From Microcoleus sp. LEGE 07076 (lineage in GTDB: Bacteria > Cyanobacteriota > Cyanobacteriia > Cyanobacteriales > Microcoleaceae), in the NCBI RefSeq assembly GCF_015207455.1, contig NZ_JADEWV010000056.1, positions 1 through 33,660 of the forward strand: a stretch of 33,660 nucleotides of DNA, given 5' to 3'. Position numbers and translations under genes: made by a program. Below the pieces are notes generated by a model. That model ran no database searches and had not been told where the DNA came from. It saw only the letters and a list, made by a program, of their open reading frames with translations. How positions within the stretch are numbered: position 1 is the stretch's first letter; each line of letters begins with the position of its first letter. Shown one piece after another: positions 8,180-16,900 of the stretch.

Positions 8180-9598
8180 TTAAATTTGGTGAACCGGCAG
8201 TTCAATGATAAACTCGGTTCCCGAACCGGGTTCAGATTCGCACCTGAGCGTTCCTCGGTGATTTTCTACTAAGATTTTGTAGACGATAGACAATCCTAAA
8301 CCGGTACCTCTACCGATCGCCTTGGTGGTAAAAAACTGCTCGAACATTCGTTCTTTTACCTCTGCTGTCATTCCCACTCCCGTGTCAGCTATCCGCACTC
8401 TTACGCGATCGATTCCAGCTACTTCTGTGCGGATAGAAATTTTTAACGCAGCATTGGGCTGATTTTGTGATGCCTCGTCCAAAGCATCGATCGCGTTGCT
8501 AATTAGATTCATAAATACTTGATTTAGCTGTCCGGCATAGCACTCTACACCAGGCAATTTTTCATAATTTTTAACTATTTCAATTTCGGGACGGTCTTTT
8601 TTAGAATTGAGACGGCTTCGCAAAATCAAGATTGTGCTGTCGATGCTGTCGTGCAAGTTGCACTGTGTCATTTGACTGTTATCTGTTCGCGAAAAAGTGC
8701 CCATAGATTTGACAATTTCGCGAATGCGTTCGGCACCCATTTGCATGGAAGACATAACTTTAGGTAAGTCGTCAACTATAAATTCAAGTTCGCTCTCTTC
8801 GATTTGCTCTTTAATTTCGGCACAGGGATTGGGATAGTATTTTTGATAGAGAAGCAGCAGGTCTAACAAATCTTCTGTATAAATTTTGACATGGCTCAAG
8901 TTGCCGTAAATAAAACTAACTGGGTTATTAATTTCGTGGCCGATGCTGGCCATTAGGGATCCTAGCGAGGACATTTTTTCGCTGTGCATCAGTTTGGCTT
9001 GAGTTTTTTTGAGTTCGCAAAGTGCGCGATCGATCTCGGCGGCTTGAGCTTCGGCTTTTGAGGCTGCAGCACAGCTTTCTTGATACAGTTCAACCTGTTT
9101 GAGGTCGATTTCAAATTGTTCGATTTCGCTTTCTTGCTGGTATTGACTCACTACGGCATCGAATGCTGATAGCAATTCGCCGCCCGCTGCTCGGACAATG
9201 TATAGGAGGTGGGGATTGTCGGGTCTGAGTTGGGCATCGGGCACTTGCGCCAATGTTTTTGTTCGATCGATATATTCGCGCACTTGCTTGTCTAGGTACA
9301 GCGGTGCCTCAAAATACATTGCTTTGACGGTGGATGAAGGGGGACTCAATAAGTTGCTGCTGCTGTCAGTATTAATTAAGTCGCTGTGCGATTTTTCCAT
9401 AAGATCGATCGCCTCTAGCAAATGTTCCCGCAGTTTTGCTCTTTCTGCGGCATTTTCCGAGCAAACTAACCTCATGCAAAAAAAAGCCGAGCGCTGGGAA
9501 AGCATTCGCTGGCGGCCGCTGATGTTAATTACCGCAGCACTAACTTTTCTGGCTGTCGTAATTTCTTCCAGATTAAAGTAATTGCTGAGCACCGCCAT
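8180..9598 (-). CDS. Soluble histidine kinase with PilJ/NIT-like N-terminal domain
   Basis: The N-terminus carries INISGRQRMLSQR, the signature of the PilJ/NarX-type all-helical sensor domain. No transmembrane segment is visible, although such domains are normally periplasmic. A coiled coil (about 9000-9150) leads to a kinase core: H-box SIGHEINNPVSF with His221, N-box NLISNAIDALDEA, G1 box DTGVGM and G2 box GRGTGLGLSIV. There is no receiver, so a partner regulator must lie elsewhere. The start was moved from ATG 9661 to ATG 9598. Only the latter has a strong ribosome site, GGAGGT at 9606-9611 on the minus strand, 7 bases away. That gives 472 residues. The gene has no close same-strand neighbour that would name its pathway. 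Confidence 0.9.
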   Translation of the reverse strand: MAVLSNYFNLEEITTARKVSAAVINISGRQRMLSQRSAFFCMRLVCSENAAERAKLREHLLEAIDLMEKSHSDLINTDSSSNLLSPPSSTVKAMYFEAPLYLDKQVREYIDRTKTLAQVPDAQLRPDNPHLLYIVRAAGGELLSAFDAVVSQYQQESEIEQFEIDLKQVELYQESCAAASKAEAQAAEIDRALCELKKTQAKLMHSEKMSSLGSLMASIGHEINNPVSFIYGNLSHVKIYTEDLLDLLLLYQKYYPNPCAEIKEQIEESELEFIVDDLPKVMSSMQMGAERIREIVKSMGTFSRTDNSQMTQCNLHDSIDSTILILRSRLNSKKDRPEIEIVKNYEKLPGVECYAGQLNQVFMNLISNAIDALDEASQNQPNAALKISIRTEVAGIDRVRVRIADTGVGMTAEVKERMFEQFFTTKAIGRGTGLGLSIVYKILVENHRGTLRCESEPGSGTEFIIELPVHQI

Positions 9599-9605
9599 TC
9601 GCAAT

Positions 9606-9611
9606 ACCTCC
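9606..9611 (-). promoter_or_regulatory. Ribosome binding site fixing the start of the PilJ-like kinase
   Basis: On the minus strand, GGAGGT stands 7 bases before the ATG at 9598. The longer candidate start at 9661 is preceded only by an A-rich stretch with no Shine-Dalgarno match. This decides in favour of the shorter protein. Confidence 0.7.
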
Positions 9612-9783
9612 GACTCAACTAAATTTCCGTAGCTCGTCCTAACACAAGATTTTAGCGCCATAATTTTTTTTTGTACAATACTACCAATATATTCTGTATT
9701 TTTTATACTGTTAGTATCCTAGGTTACATTTATTGTTGTAAATGATCGTAGTTTTTACAATTAGTCTGATTGCACAGTTTTTC

Positions 9784-10614
9784 TTAATTATTCAAAAATT
9801 TGCCAATCAACTTCGCCATGACTTGAGCTTGATTTTGCGGCAATCCGTGACCGGCATTGGGAATAATTGCTAACTCCGCTCCCGGTATCTCGTTGGCGTA
9901 GGTTTGACAGTGCCACAAAGGAATTGTTTCGTCGCTATCTGCTGCGATGACTAAGGTGGGAATTTGTAATTTGTGAATTTCTTTTTCTACTGTATCAACT
10001 GCGTCTTCCGGCCGCATTCGGCTGATTAAAAATGACCGGGCTACTGGTTGAGCCATTAACTCGCGCCGCCACCCGGAAATTTGCTGCAATTTGTTACTTT
10101 TTCCCGCTAAACTGGCAAAAGGTTTTGCCAACTGCAATGCCCAATCAACCGCTGGGGTTTGCCACAGCAGCGGCCGCAAAGCATCGTATTGACCGCAAAA
10201 ACTGTCGTCCCGAATTCCGGCAGGTGCTGCTAATACTAAACTGCTGACTGAATTAGGATATTTTAGGGCATAGGCAGATGCTACCCAACCGCCAAAAGAA
10301 TGCCCGACAATGCAGCAGGGTTCGATGTTTAGTTGTTCTGCAACTTGTCGCACAAAGGCAACTTCTACAGCTACGCTGTATTGGATTTGTGGTTGGCTGG
10401 ATTCTCCAAAACCCAACATATCTAAACTGATGCACCGAAACTGAGATTGCAGTAATTCAATTAAGGGCAGCCAGCAAGTCTTTTCTCCGAAGAAACCGTG
10501 CAACAGCAATAAGGGTGGGCCGCTGCCGATGTCGAGGTAGGCGGCTGTTTGGCTGCTGCTGTTGATAACTGTAGTTAATGCGTGCTTGTGTGTTGATACT
10601 TCTGTGGACTGCAT
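9784..10614 (-). CDS. Alpha/beta hydrolase
   Basis: A protein of 276 residues with the complete alpha/beta hydrolase signature. It has the oxyanion-hole motif LLHGFFGE, the nucleophile elbow VGHSFGGW (Ser), an acidic residue in AADSDETIP and the His in NAGHGLP. It looks soluble, without a signal peptide. The cap region (about 10020-10210) is variable and does not reveal the substrate. Esterases, C-C hydrolases and lipases of this shape are common in cyanobacteria. An ATG at 10677 would add 21 residues; I prefer ATG 10614 because the sequence before it is unlike the family and a GGGAG lies upstream. It is a lone gene, tail-to-head with the kinase gene on the same strand, with about 190 bp between them. 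Confidence 0.88.
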   Translation of the reverse strand: MQSTEVSTHKHALTTVINSSSQTAAYLDIGSGPPLLLLHGFFGEKTCWLPLIELLQSQFRCISLDMLGFGESSQPQIQYSVAVEVAFVRQVAEQLNIEPCCIVGHSFGGWVASAYALKYPNSVSSLVLAAPAGIRDDSFCGQYDALRPLLWQTPAVDWALQLAKPFASLAGKSNKLQQISGWRRELMAQPVARSFLISRMRPEDAVDTVEKEIHKLQIPTLVIAADSDETIPLWHCQTYANEIPGAELAIIPNAGHGLPQNQAQVMAKLIGKFLNN

Positions 10615-10762
10615 TGCCGATCGACTCCCGATATTTAAGAAGGATTTGTAAACAATTGTAACAAAACAGCAGTCCAAAGGTTAAACTTCATTGCGGAGTA
10701 CACAATTAGAAGTAGACCGTGATAATCTCTAATATTATTAGAAAACACTGCCAACTCAAAGC

Positions 10763-10767
10763 AGGAG
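10763..10767 (+). promoter_or_regulatory. Ribosome binding site supporting a TTG start
   Basis: AGGAG, 6 bases ahead of TTG 10774. No ATG in the frame lies close to it, so the TTG is the likely start of the small gene. Confidence 0.6.
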
Positions 10768-10773
10768 AACACT

Positions 10774-10974
10774 TTGAACTCTACTTTAAAACGTTACCCG
10801 GCTTGCTCCCTGCGCGAAGATGTCAGTGAGTACGTAGCACACCTACAGCTTCACATGACTTTACAAGCTCGCAATTTGCTCCCGAGCATTACTACCGCTA
10901 AGGACAGTCGCGAACAACTGTTACAGCAGACTCAGGCTCATTTTGAGAAACGTGTTTCCAGGCAATCTCTTTAA
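10774..10974 (+). CDS. Small conserved-looking protein of unknown function
   Basis: A 66-residue reading frame that starts with TTG at 10774. An exact AGGAG (10763-10767) stands 6 bases upstream, which is better than most ribosome sites in this window. The protein is mainly hydrophilic and probably helical (YVAHLQLHMTLQARNLLPSI, then EQLLQQTQAHFEKRV), with no membrane segment, signal peptide or cysteine pair. A terminator-like hairpin follows at 11029-11064, consistent with a short single-gene transcript. I do not recognise the family. The ribosome site and terminator make it more credible than a chance frame. Confidence 0.6.
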   Translation: MNSTLKRYPACSLREDVSEYVAHLQLHMTLQARNLLPSITTAKDSREQLLQQTQAHFEKRVSRQSL

Positions 10975-11028
10975 ATAAATTTTCGGCTTCCCCAAAAGAT
11001 CGATCTTTTGCCAAATTTCATCATCGCA

Positions 11029-11064
11029 GAAACCCGGTATCTTCAAAAACACCGGGTTTCTTTT
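11029..11064 (+). terminator. Intrinsic terminator-like hairpin after the small gene
   Basis: GAAACCCGGT (11029-11038) pairs perfectly with ACCGGGTTTC (11051-11060), with a 12-base loop, and TTTT follows. The stem belongs to the GAAACCGGGTTTC repeat family that is also found at 24686-24833, so it may be both a dispersed repeat and a terminator. Confidence 0.55.
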
Positions 11065-11130
11065 CGGCTAATTAGCCACTTCTGCCCGGTTTTGGGTAAG
11101 ATGCGTTGAGTATAGTTGAGTTTGATATTT

Positions 11131-12828
11131 ATGCGAATTCCAATTATTGTATTTTTGGCTTGGGCGCAGGTGGCTGGCGGTGAATTGGCGGCGCGGGCGA
11201 TCGATCGGGATTTGCCGGCATCCAACGGGCAAGATGCCCGTTCCACAACAGATGCCCGTTCCACAACAGATGAATTTTTGGGTGGAACAGGCATCTTGCC
11301 TGTTCACACACAGCTTATTGAGAATGGTGCAACCTCTCGGGGCAACGGGCAAGATGCCCGTTCCACAACAGATGAATTTTTGGGTGGAACAGGCATCTTG
11401 CCTGTTCACACACAGCTTATTGAGAATGGTGCGGCGGTCGCCACTATTGCCGAAATCCCGGAAGCAGTAAACAGCAACGCCCGACAGCTAGGCGGTACTC
11501 TACAAATCAGTCAAGCGGGCAATGCTGAGGGCGTTTACGTGGCTGAGGTGAAAATTCGCTTTGTCAATTCTAGAGGCGAAGCAGTTGATAAAAAAGGGAA
11601 CCCGATTCAGGGCCGAATTTCGGAAGATTTTATCCGCGGCGAACTCAAACTCAAGGCGGGGGATAATTACAGCCAGCAAGTTGTTCGATCGGACTTGCAG
11701 CAGTTGCAGCAGTTGGGATTGTTTGACAAGGTGACGGTTTCTACTCAAGAAGTTGGCACGGATATTAATGTAATTTACAATGTCCAAGAGCGATCGGCTC
11801 GTTCTTTTGGTGCGAGTGTTACTCTGAGTGACGATGTTGGTGTTGCTGTTCCTCTTTCCTATGTCGATCGAACTTTCGGCACCATCCCGCAGCGACTGTC
11901 AGTAGAACTTCAGCCCAGCCTCCGAGGTATCCAGTACGATGTCCAGTTTGTCAGCCCTTACGTTGCCGCCGAAGACCGTTTGGGATACAGTGTGAGAGCT
12001 TTTGGCGATCGCAGAATCTCCGAAATTTTCAACAAGGATATCGATTTGCCCAACGGCGAGCGAGTTCGGGAACTTCGCATCGGCGGAAATCTCTCAGTTA
12101 CCCGACCTTTGGGCGATTGGCGCGGAACTTTAGGATTGAATTATACCAATATCAGCACGCGCGATCGCAACTTAAATATTGCCCGCCGCGACGAAGGGGG
12201 CAACCCTCTCACATTCAGCGGTTCCGGCGTCGATGAATTATACACTGTTTCTTTTGGCGCGACGCGCGATCGGCGCAACAATCCCTTCAACCCCACCAGC
12301 GGCTCAATTCTTAGCCTCAGCACCGAGCAGTCAATACCTCTGGGGCGAGGTAACATTGTGAGCAACCGTCTGCTAGCAAACTATATACATTATGTACCAC
12401 TCACTTGGCTCGGCATCAGCGAGTCCCAAAACCTGCCAGAAATGCTAGCTTTTAACTTGCAAGCCGGCACTGTAATCGGAGATTTGCCCCCAACAGAAGC
12501 CTTTCGCCTCGGCGGCCGCAATTCCGTGCGCGGTTACGATAGCGGAGATATTGGTAGCGGGCGGAGTTATTTTTTGGCTTCCGGCGAGTATCGGTTTCCC
12601 GTCGGTAGGGATGTCGGCGGCGTGATATTTGTTGATTTTGCTTCGGATTTGGGAACGGGTGACAGCGTGTTGGGAAAACCGGCTTCGGTGAGGGATAAAC
12701 CCGGGACTGGGGCGGCTGTCGGTTTGGGTGTCAGGGTGCGATCGCCCTTTGGATTAATTCGCTTAGATGTAGGTATTGGCGACTCTGGCGAAACTAAATT
12801 TGTCCTCGGTACAAAGCAGCGATTTTAA
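11131..12828 (+). CDS. Omp85/BamA-family outer membrane beta-barrel protein
   Basis: A protein of 565 residues. A short hydrophobic N-terminus (MRIPIIVFLAWAQVAGG) could be a signal peptide. Next is a stretch made of duplicated NGQDARSTTD...GTGILPVHT units (about residues 32-101), then a POTRA-like segment (about 11515-11790: GVYVAEVKIRFVN, LQQLQQLGLFDKVTV). The rest is an Omp85 barrel with the lid-loop motif LGGRNSVRGYDSGDIG and a terminal strand ending in Phe. Family members insert or export proteins at the outer membrane; with about one POTRA this one is shorter than BamA/Toc75 proteins. The repeat-derived segment is not part of the family fold. ATG 11131 was chosen over an upstream TTG at 11116. 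Elements at 12843 onward separate it from the giant gene. Confidence 0.9.
   Translation: MRIPIIVFLAWAQVAGGELAARAIDRDLPASNGQDARSTTDARSTTDEFLGGTGILPVHTQLIENGATSRGNGQDARSTTDEFLGGTGILPVHTQLIENGAAVATIAEIPEAVNSNARQLGGTLQISQAGNAEGVYVAEVKIRFVNSRGEAVDKKGNPIQGRISEDFIRGELKLKAGDNYSQQVVRSDLQQLQQLGLFDKVTVSTQEVGTDINVIYNVQERSARSFGASVTLSDDVGVAVPLSYVDRTFGTIPQRLSVELQPSLRGIQYDVQFVSPYVAAEDRLGYSVRAFGDRRISEIFNKDIDLPNGERVRELRIGGNLSVTRPLGDWRGTLGLNYTNISTRDRNLNIARRDEGGNPLTFSGSGVDELYTVSFGATRDRRNNPFNPTSGSILSLSTEQSIPLGRGNIVSNRLLANYIHYVPLTWLGISESQNLPEMLAFNLQAGTVIGDLPPTEAFRLGGRNSVRGYDSGDIGSGRSYFLASGEYRFPVGRDVGGVIFVDFASDLGTGDSVLGKPASVRDKPGTGAAVGLGVRVRSPFGLIRLDVGIGDSGETKFVLGTKQRF
11223..11432 (+). repeat. Two perfect 90-bp palindrome-bearing repeats inside the Omp85 gene
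   Basis: Unit 1 is 11223-11330 and unit 2 is 11343-11432. They are identical except that unit 1 carries an extra internal 18-bp tandem duplication (ATGCCCGTTCCACAACAG). Each unit contains GGCAAGATGCC and, further on, GGCATCTTGCC, flanked by GTTCCAC and GTGGAAC, so it can fold into a hairpin. Lengths of 90, 18 and 12 bp (spacer) are all multiples of three, so the frame is kept. The translated unit reads NGQDARSTTD...GTGILPV, a string that I recall recurring in Oscillatoriales genomes. Confidence 0.9.
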
Positions 12829-12842
12829 TAACCAGCAGTGCA

Positions 12843-12975
12843 ATAAGCTGTTGCGGCATTTAAATTGTATGTCAAAAAAACGATCGATAACTGGGGCGGG
12901 CGGGACGCCCAACCCCTACTTCCCACAGCAGTGAAAGTTTATTTGACCGTGCAATTTAAATGCGGATTAGCTTAT
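12843..12975. repeat. Palindromic dispersed element, copy B (about 133 bp)
   Basis: The ends are imperfect inverted repeats of about 34 bp: ATAAGCTGTTGCGGCATTTA onward at 12843, and the complement of TGCGGATTAGCTTAT ending at 12975. Inside are TGTATGTCAAAAAAA and the hairpin motif GGCGGGACGCCC. It is a diverged relative of copies A (7817-7925) and C (13196-13308). It starts 15 bp after the Omp85 stop and could also serve as that gene's terminator. Confidence 0.7.
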
Positions 12976-13136
12976 AGCAATCCTCGCATCATTGGGAACC
13001 ACACAAATTAAGGACACAACATTCTTCGTTAGTGTCACCAATCGCCTAAAACCCTTTAAAAAACTTGCTTTTGTCCGATCGCCGATCGCCCTGGCCTACC
13101 CCCTAGGGCGTGTTTTCAAATTACTCATTTAGATCC

Positions 13137-13545
13137 AGATTCCCCTCGCATCCCCCTTAAAAATACCCACTTTAAGAGCATTTTTCCCCCCTTATTAAGC
13201 TATAGCGGTTCTGCATTTAGACTGTATGTCAAAAAACAATAAAGCAATGAGTGGGGTGGGCACGAGAGCGGGCCCTGAATATGCAATGTTTATTTGCGCG
13301 ACAGCTTAGCTGTTCTCACATATTTTGTAACACTCTTCAAACCCTTGTTTGACAAAGCTTTTAAGCTCGATTCCAGCCACAGCCCCAAACAATGAAACAA
13401 TTATGTTTGTTGAGAACAACTTTAGTTTATTGATAACAGGTTATGGCAGATTCAGAGTTCGATCGCTCCTGTGCGATCGATCGGGAAATGTTAAGAAAGA
13501 TGTGAGTAACGCATAGCTTAAGAAGAGGGGTTAGGGGGGATCTAG
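13137..13545. mobile_element. MITE-like element, left copy, with palindromic copy C nested in it
   Basis: The core 13313-13545 matches, in inverted orientation, the element at 22138-22415. Shared stretches include TCACATATTTTGTAACA, a long block around TTTGACAAAGCTTTTAAGCT, and GATGTGAGTAACGCATAGCT. By eye, identity is roughly 85-90 percent over about 215 bp. The inner end is GCATAGCTTAAGAAGAGG followed by GGGGGGATC. The outer end is a C-rich GATTCCCC...CCCCCCTTATTAAGCTATA block (13137-13206), related to the terminal repeats of the other copy. Copy C interrupts it near its outer end. No transposase is encoded. Confidence 0.7.
13196..13308. repeat. Palindromic dispersed element, copy C (about 113 bp), nested
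   Basis: Matches copy A (7817-7925) read on the other strand. The flanks resemble a small duplicated target: TAGCGGTTCT on the left and TAGCTGTTCT on the right. It sits between the terminal block and the body of the larger MITE-like element, as expected if it inserted there later. Confidence 0.65.
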
Positions 13546-13561
13546 ACTTCGATAAAAACAA

Positions 13562-13618
13562 GGGGCGGGTTTTACCAGAAATAATTGCCTAAGACCCATA
13601 ATCTCATAAACCCGCCCC
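13562..13618. other. Perfect 11-bp inverted repeat upstream of the giant gene
   Basis: GGGGCGGGTTT (13562-13572) and AAACCCGCCCC (13608-13618) are exact complements separated by 35 bases. The position, just inside the left MITE-like element and about 290 bp before the giant gene's start, would allow a terminator that insulates the gene, a leader hairpin, or the end of another element. No T-run follows. Confidence 0.6.
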
Positions 13619-13907
13619 GATCGCACATATATATTAAAAATACGATATTAATACCTAAGTATAATTACACTGGCAATTCATTGATTTTGTGTTGAATTAT
13701 CAAATTCGTGCTGGCTGTTACGCAATATTACTTAATTAATTTTTGTATCTTTATCAAACCTTTAATAATTTAGTGTTTTTCTAGAAAAAAGTTTATATAT
13801 ATTCTCTAAAAAACTGTTATGGTTGCTACAAGCTTCAAAAATAGTTTCGGATGCAAGTCGCGAAACCGGGGAATTGTTGTCTTTTTTTACCCCCAATCAG
13901 GTGTATT
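13619..13907 (+). promoter_or_regulatory. AT-rich leader/promoter region of the giant gene
   Basis: A low-GC stretch with no coding signal, containing TATAAT at 13660-13665 and TATATATT near 13793-13801. No good -35 hexamer is seen at the expected distance from either. One of them probably drives the giant gene, but the start site cannot be fixed from sequence. If the first is used, the leader is about 235 bases. Confidence 0.35.
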
Positions 13908-16900
13908 ATGCCCAATTTAAATAATCGAGTTTCAGTAAGTGCGATCGCCTTTATCGACACTAAAGTACCAAACTATCAAAGTTTGATTGCCGGAGTGAAA
14001 CCGGGTACGGAAGTAGTGGTTTTGGATGGGAACCAAGATGCGATCGACCAAATTACTGCAGTTTTACGCGATCGAACCAATATAGACAGCATTCACATCG
14101 TTTCTCACGGTGCTCCCGGTAGCCTGCAACTGGGCGGCGGTAGCTTGAGTTTAGATGATATTGAGGGCGATCGGCATTCTCTACAGAAGTGGTTTGCGCC
14201 ACCAACTGAGTCGATCGGTCAAAATCGACCTAATATCCTACTCTACGGGTGCTCAGTAGCAGCAGGCGAGACAGGTAAAGCATTTGTCAAACGCTTGAGT
14301 GAGTTAACTGGCGCTAGTGTTGCCGCATCCAAAAACCTCACCGGAAGCGCGGCAAAAGGCGGCGACTGGGAACTAGAAATCAGAACAGGAGAAATCAAAA
14401 CACCGTTAGTCTTTGAACCCGAAGTATTGGCAGGTTACGAGTACGTTTTGAATAGTTTTGGTGCGGCGACTAATTTTGGTGCGGGGACAAGTCCTGCGGG
14501 CATCGCTACGGGGGATTTTGACTTCGATGGCAAACCCGATCTAGCTGTAACAAACCAAGGGTCTAATAATGTTTCTATCCTGTTAGGAAATGGTACAGGG
14601 GGTTTTGGGACAGCCACCAACTTTGCCGTAGGTTCAAGTCCGCGTTTCGTCACATCTGGACTGTTCAACAACGATAATTTCCCCGACTTAGCAGTAGTAA
14701 ATAGTAGTAATATCTCAATTCTGTTAGGAAATAGCACTGGCGGTTTCGGTGCAGCTACCAATTTCAATGTGGGTAACACTCCACTTTCAATAGGTGTCGG
14801 AAACTTCAACGCCGACAATTTCCTCGATTTAGCAGTGGTAAATGGGAACCCTCAAGGTGCTTCTGGTAGCGTCTCAATTTTGCTCGGAAATGGTGCTGGC
14901 AGCTTTAGTGCTGCCACTAATTTCAATGTTGGTTCGATTCCGGCTGCCGTTGTTGTCGGCCACTTTAACGCTGACAATTACCTAGACTTAGCCGTTGCCA
15001 ACAGCCTCTCTAGTAATGTCTCGATTCTGCTAGGAAATAGCACCGGCGGATTTGGTGCAGCTACTAATTTTGGGGCTGGGCAAAATCCAAATTCGATCGC
15101 CACTGGGGACTTTAACGGAGACAATCTCCTCGACTTAGCCACAGCTAACAACGGTTCTAACAATGTCTCAATTCTATTAGGAAATGGCACTGGTGGCTTT
15201 GGCGCGGCCACTGGGTTTAGCGCGGGGACAGGGCTTTCCGGCATTGTCGCGAAAGACTTAAACGGAGACGGGAAACTGGACTTAGCAGTAGGAGGTACCA
15301 GCGGCGCTGCAATTTTAGTAGGCAACGGCACTGGCGGTTTTAGTGCACCCATTAACTTTGCTGCGGGGACAAGTCCAACTTCCATTATTTCAGGCAACTT
15401 TAATGCTGACACTCTCCCAGATTTGGCAGTAACGAATAACGGTTCAGGCAATGTTTCAATTCTGCTAAATACACCTAATACGGTAAGTTTTGACACTTCC
15501 AAATACAGCAATAGCGTAGGTGTTAATGAAGAGGCTACCGACACAGTAATTAATGTCACCCTGAGTCTGGGCGGCGGCACTCCCCTCAGCGATGTAGTTG
15601 TACCAATTGTCATCGATCCCAGCAGCACTGCTACTCAAGGTGCCGATTACACAATTTCACCTACTACTGTTACTTTCCCCGCCGGTGCGACTGGTGCTGC
15701 ACTCACTCAAACTGTGGCAGTAACTATCAAAGCTGACAATATCGTTGACAGTAACGAACAGTTAATTCTCAATTTAGGACAGATTACTGGCGGTGTTGCG
15801 GGCGGCACGAGTAAAGTGGTATTGTCAATCTTGGACAGGAATAGTTCTTATACTATTGCCACCAATACTCCCACCGTTACCGAAGGTAATTCTGGCGCTA
15901 CTCCCGCCTCATTTACGATTACTCGCAACGGTAGCACGGAACTTTGGAGTACGGTAGATTATGCCATTACTGGCACTGCGACCAACGGCACTGATTACAA
16001 CAATATAGGCGGCACTTCTGGGGCAAATGCTGCTACTGGCAAAATCAGTTTTGCAGCGGGCGAAACATCTAAAACTATTACTTTGGATGTGTTGGGAGAT
16101 GGCAGTATAGAACCGAATGAAACTGTTGCCATTACTTTATCAAATCCTGTTTCACCGGGCGGCGCGCCGATAATTACTACGGCTACCGCTACCACAACGA
16201 TTACTAATGATGACACTGCCGGCTTTACGGTAAATCCCACAGCATTATCAACCACAGAAACAGGTGGCACAGCAGAATTCACAGTCAAACTCAACGCTCA
16301 ACCAACTGCTAACGTTACTATTGCTTTGAGCAGTGACAATGTTGCCGAAGGAACTGTTTCAACTAATAGCTTAACTTTCACACCCGCTAACTACAATCAA
16401 CCGCAAACAATCACAGTGAGTGGTGTTGACGATTTGGTAGCTGATGGCCCTCAACCTTACAAAATAGTCACGGCTGCTGCTGTCAGTACCGATGCTAATT
16501 TCAATAACCTCGATCCTGATGATGTCGCCGTCACCAACAACGACAATGAAACTCCGGGAATTACGGTGAATCCGACGGCGGGCTTGACTACGGGCGAAGA
16601 TGGCAGTAAGGCTAACTTTACTGTGGTTCTGAATACTCAGCCGACTGCTAATGTGACTATCGGTTTGAACAGTGACAATGTTGCTGAGGGAACAGTTTCG
16701 ACTAATAGTTTAACATTCACTGCTGCTAACTGGAATGTGCCGCAACCGGTGACAGTAACTGGAGTTAATGACAGTATTGCTGACGGCGATATTGAGTACA
16801 AAATTGTCACGGCTGCTGCTGTTAGTACAGATGCGAATTACAGCAACCGACAGGTAGCGGATGTTGGTATTACCAATCAGGACAATGATACGGTTGGTGT

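Noticed and set aside
11043-11409. Minus-strand frames opposite the Omp85 gene start with GTGILPV-type repeats
   Set aside because: They are the other strand of the palindromic repeats, which stay open in several frames.
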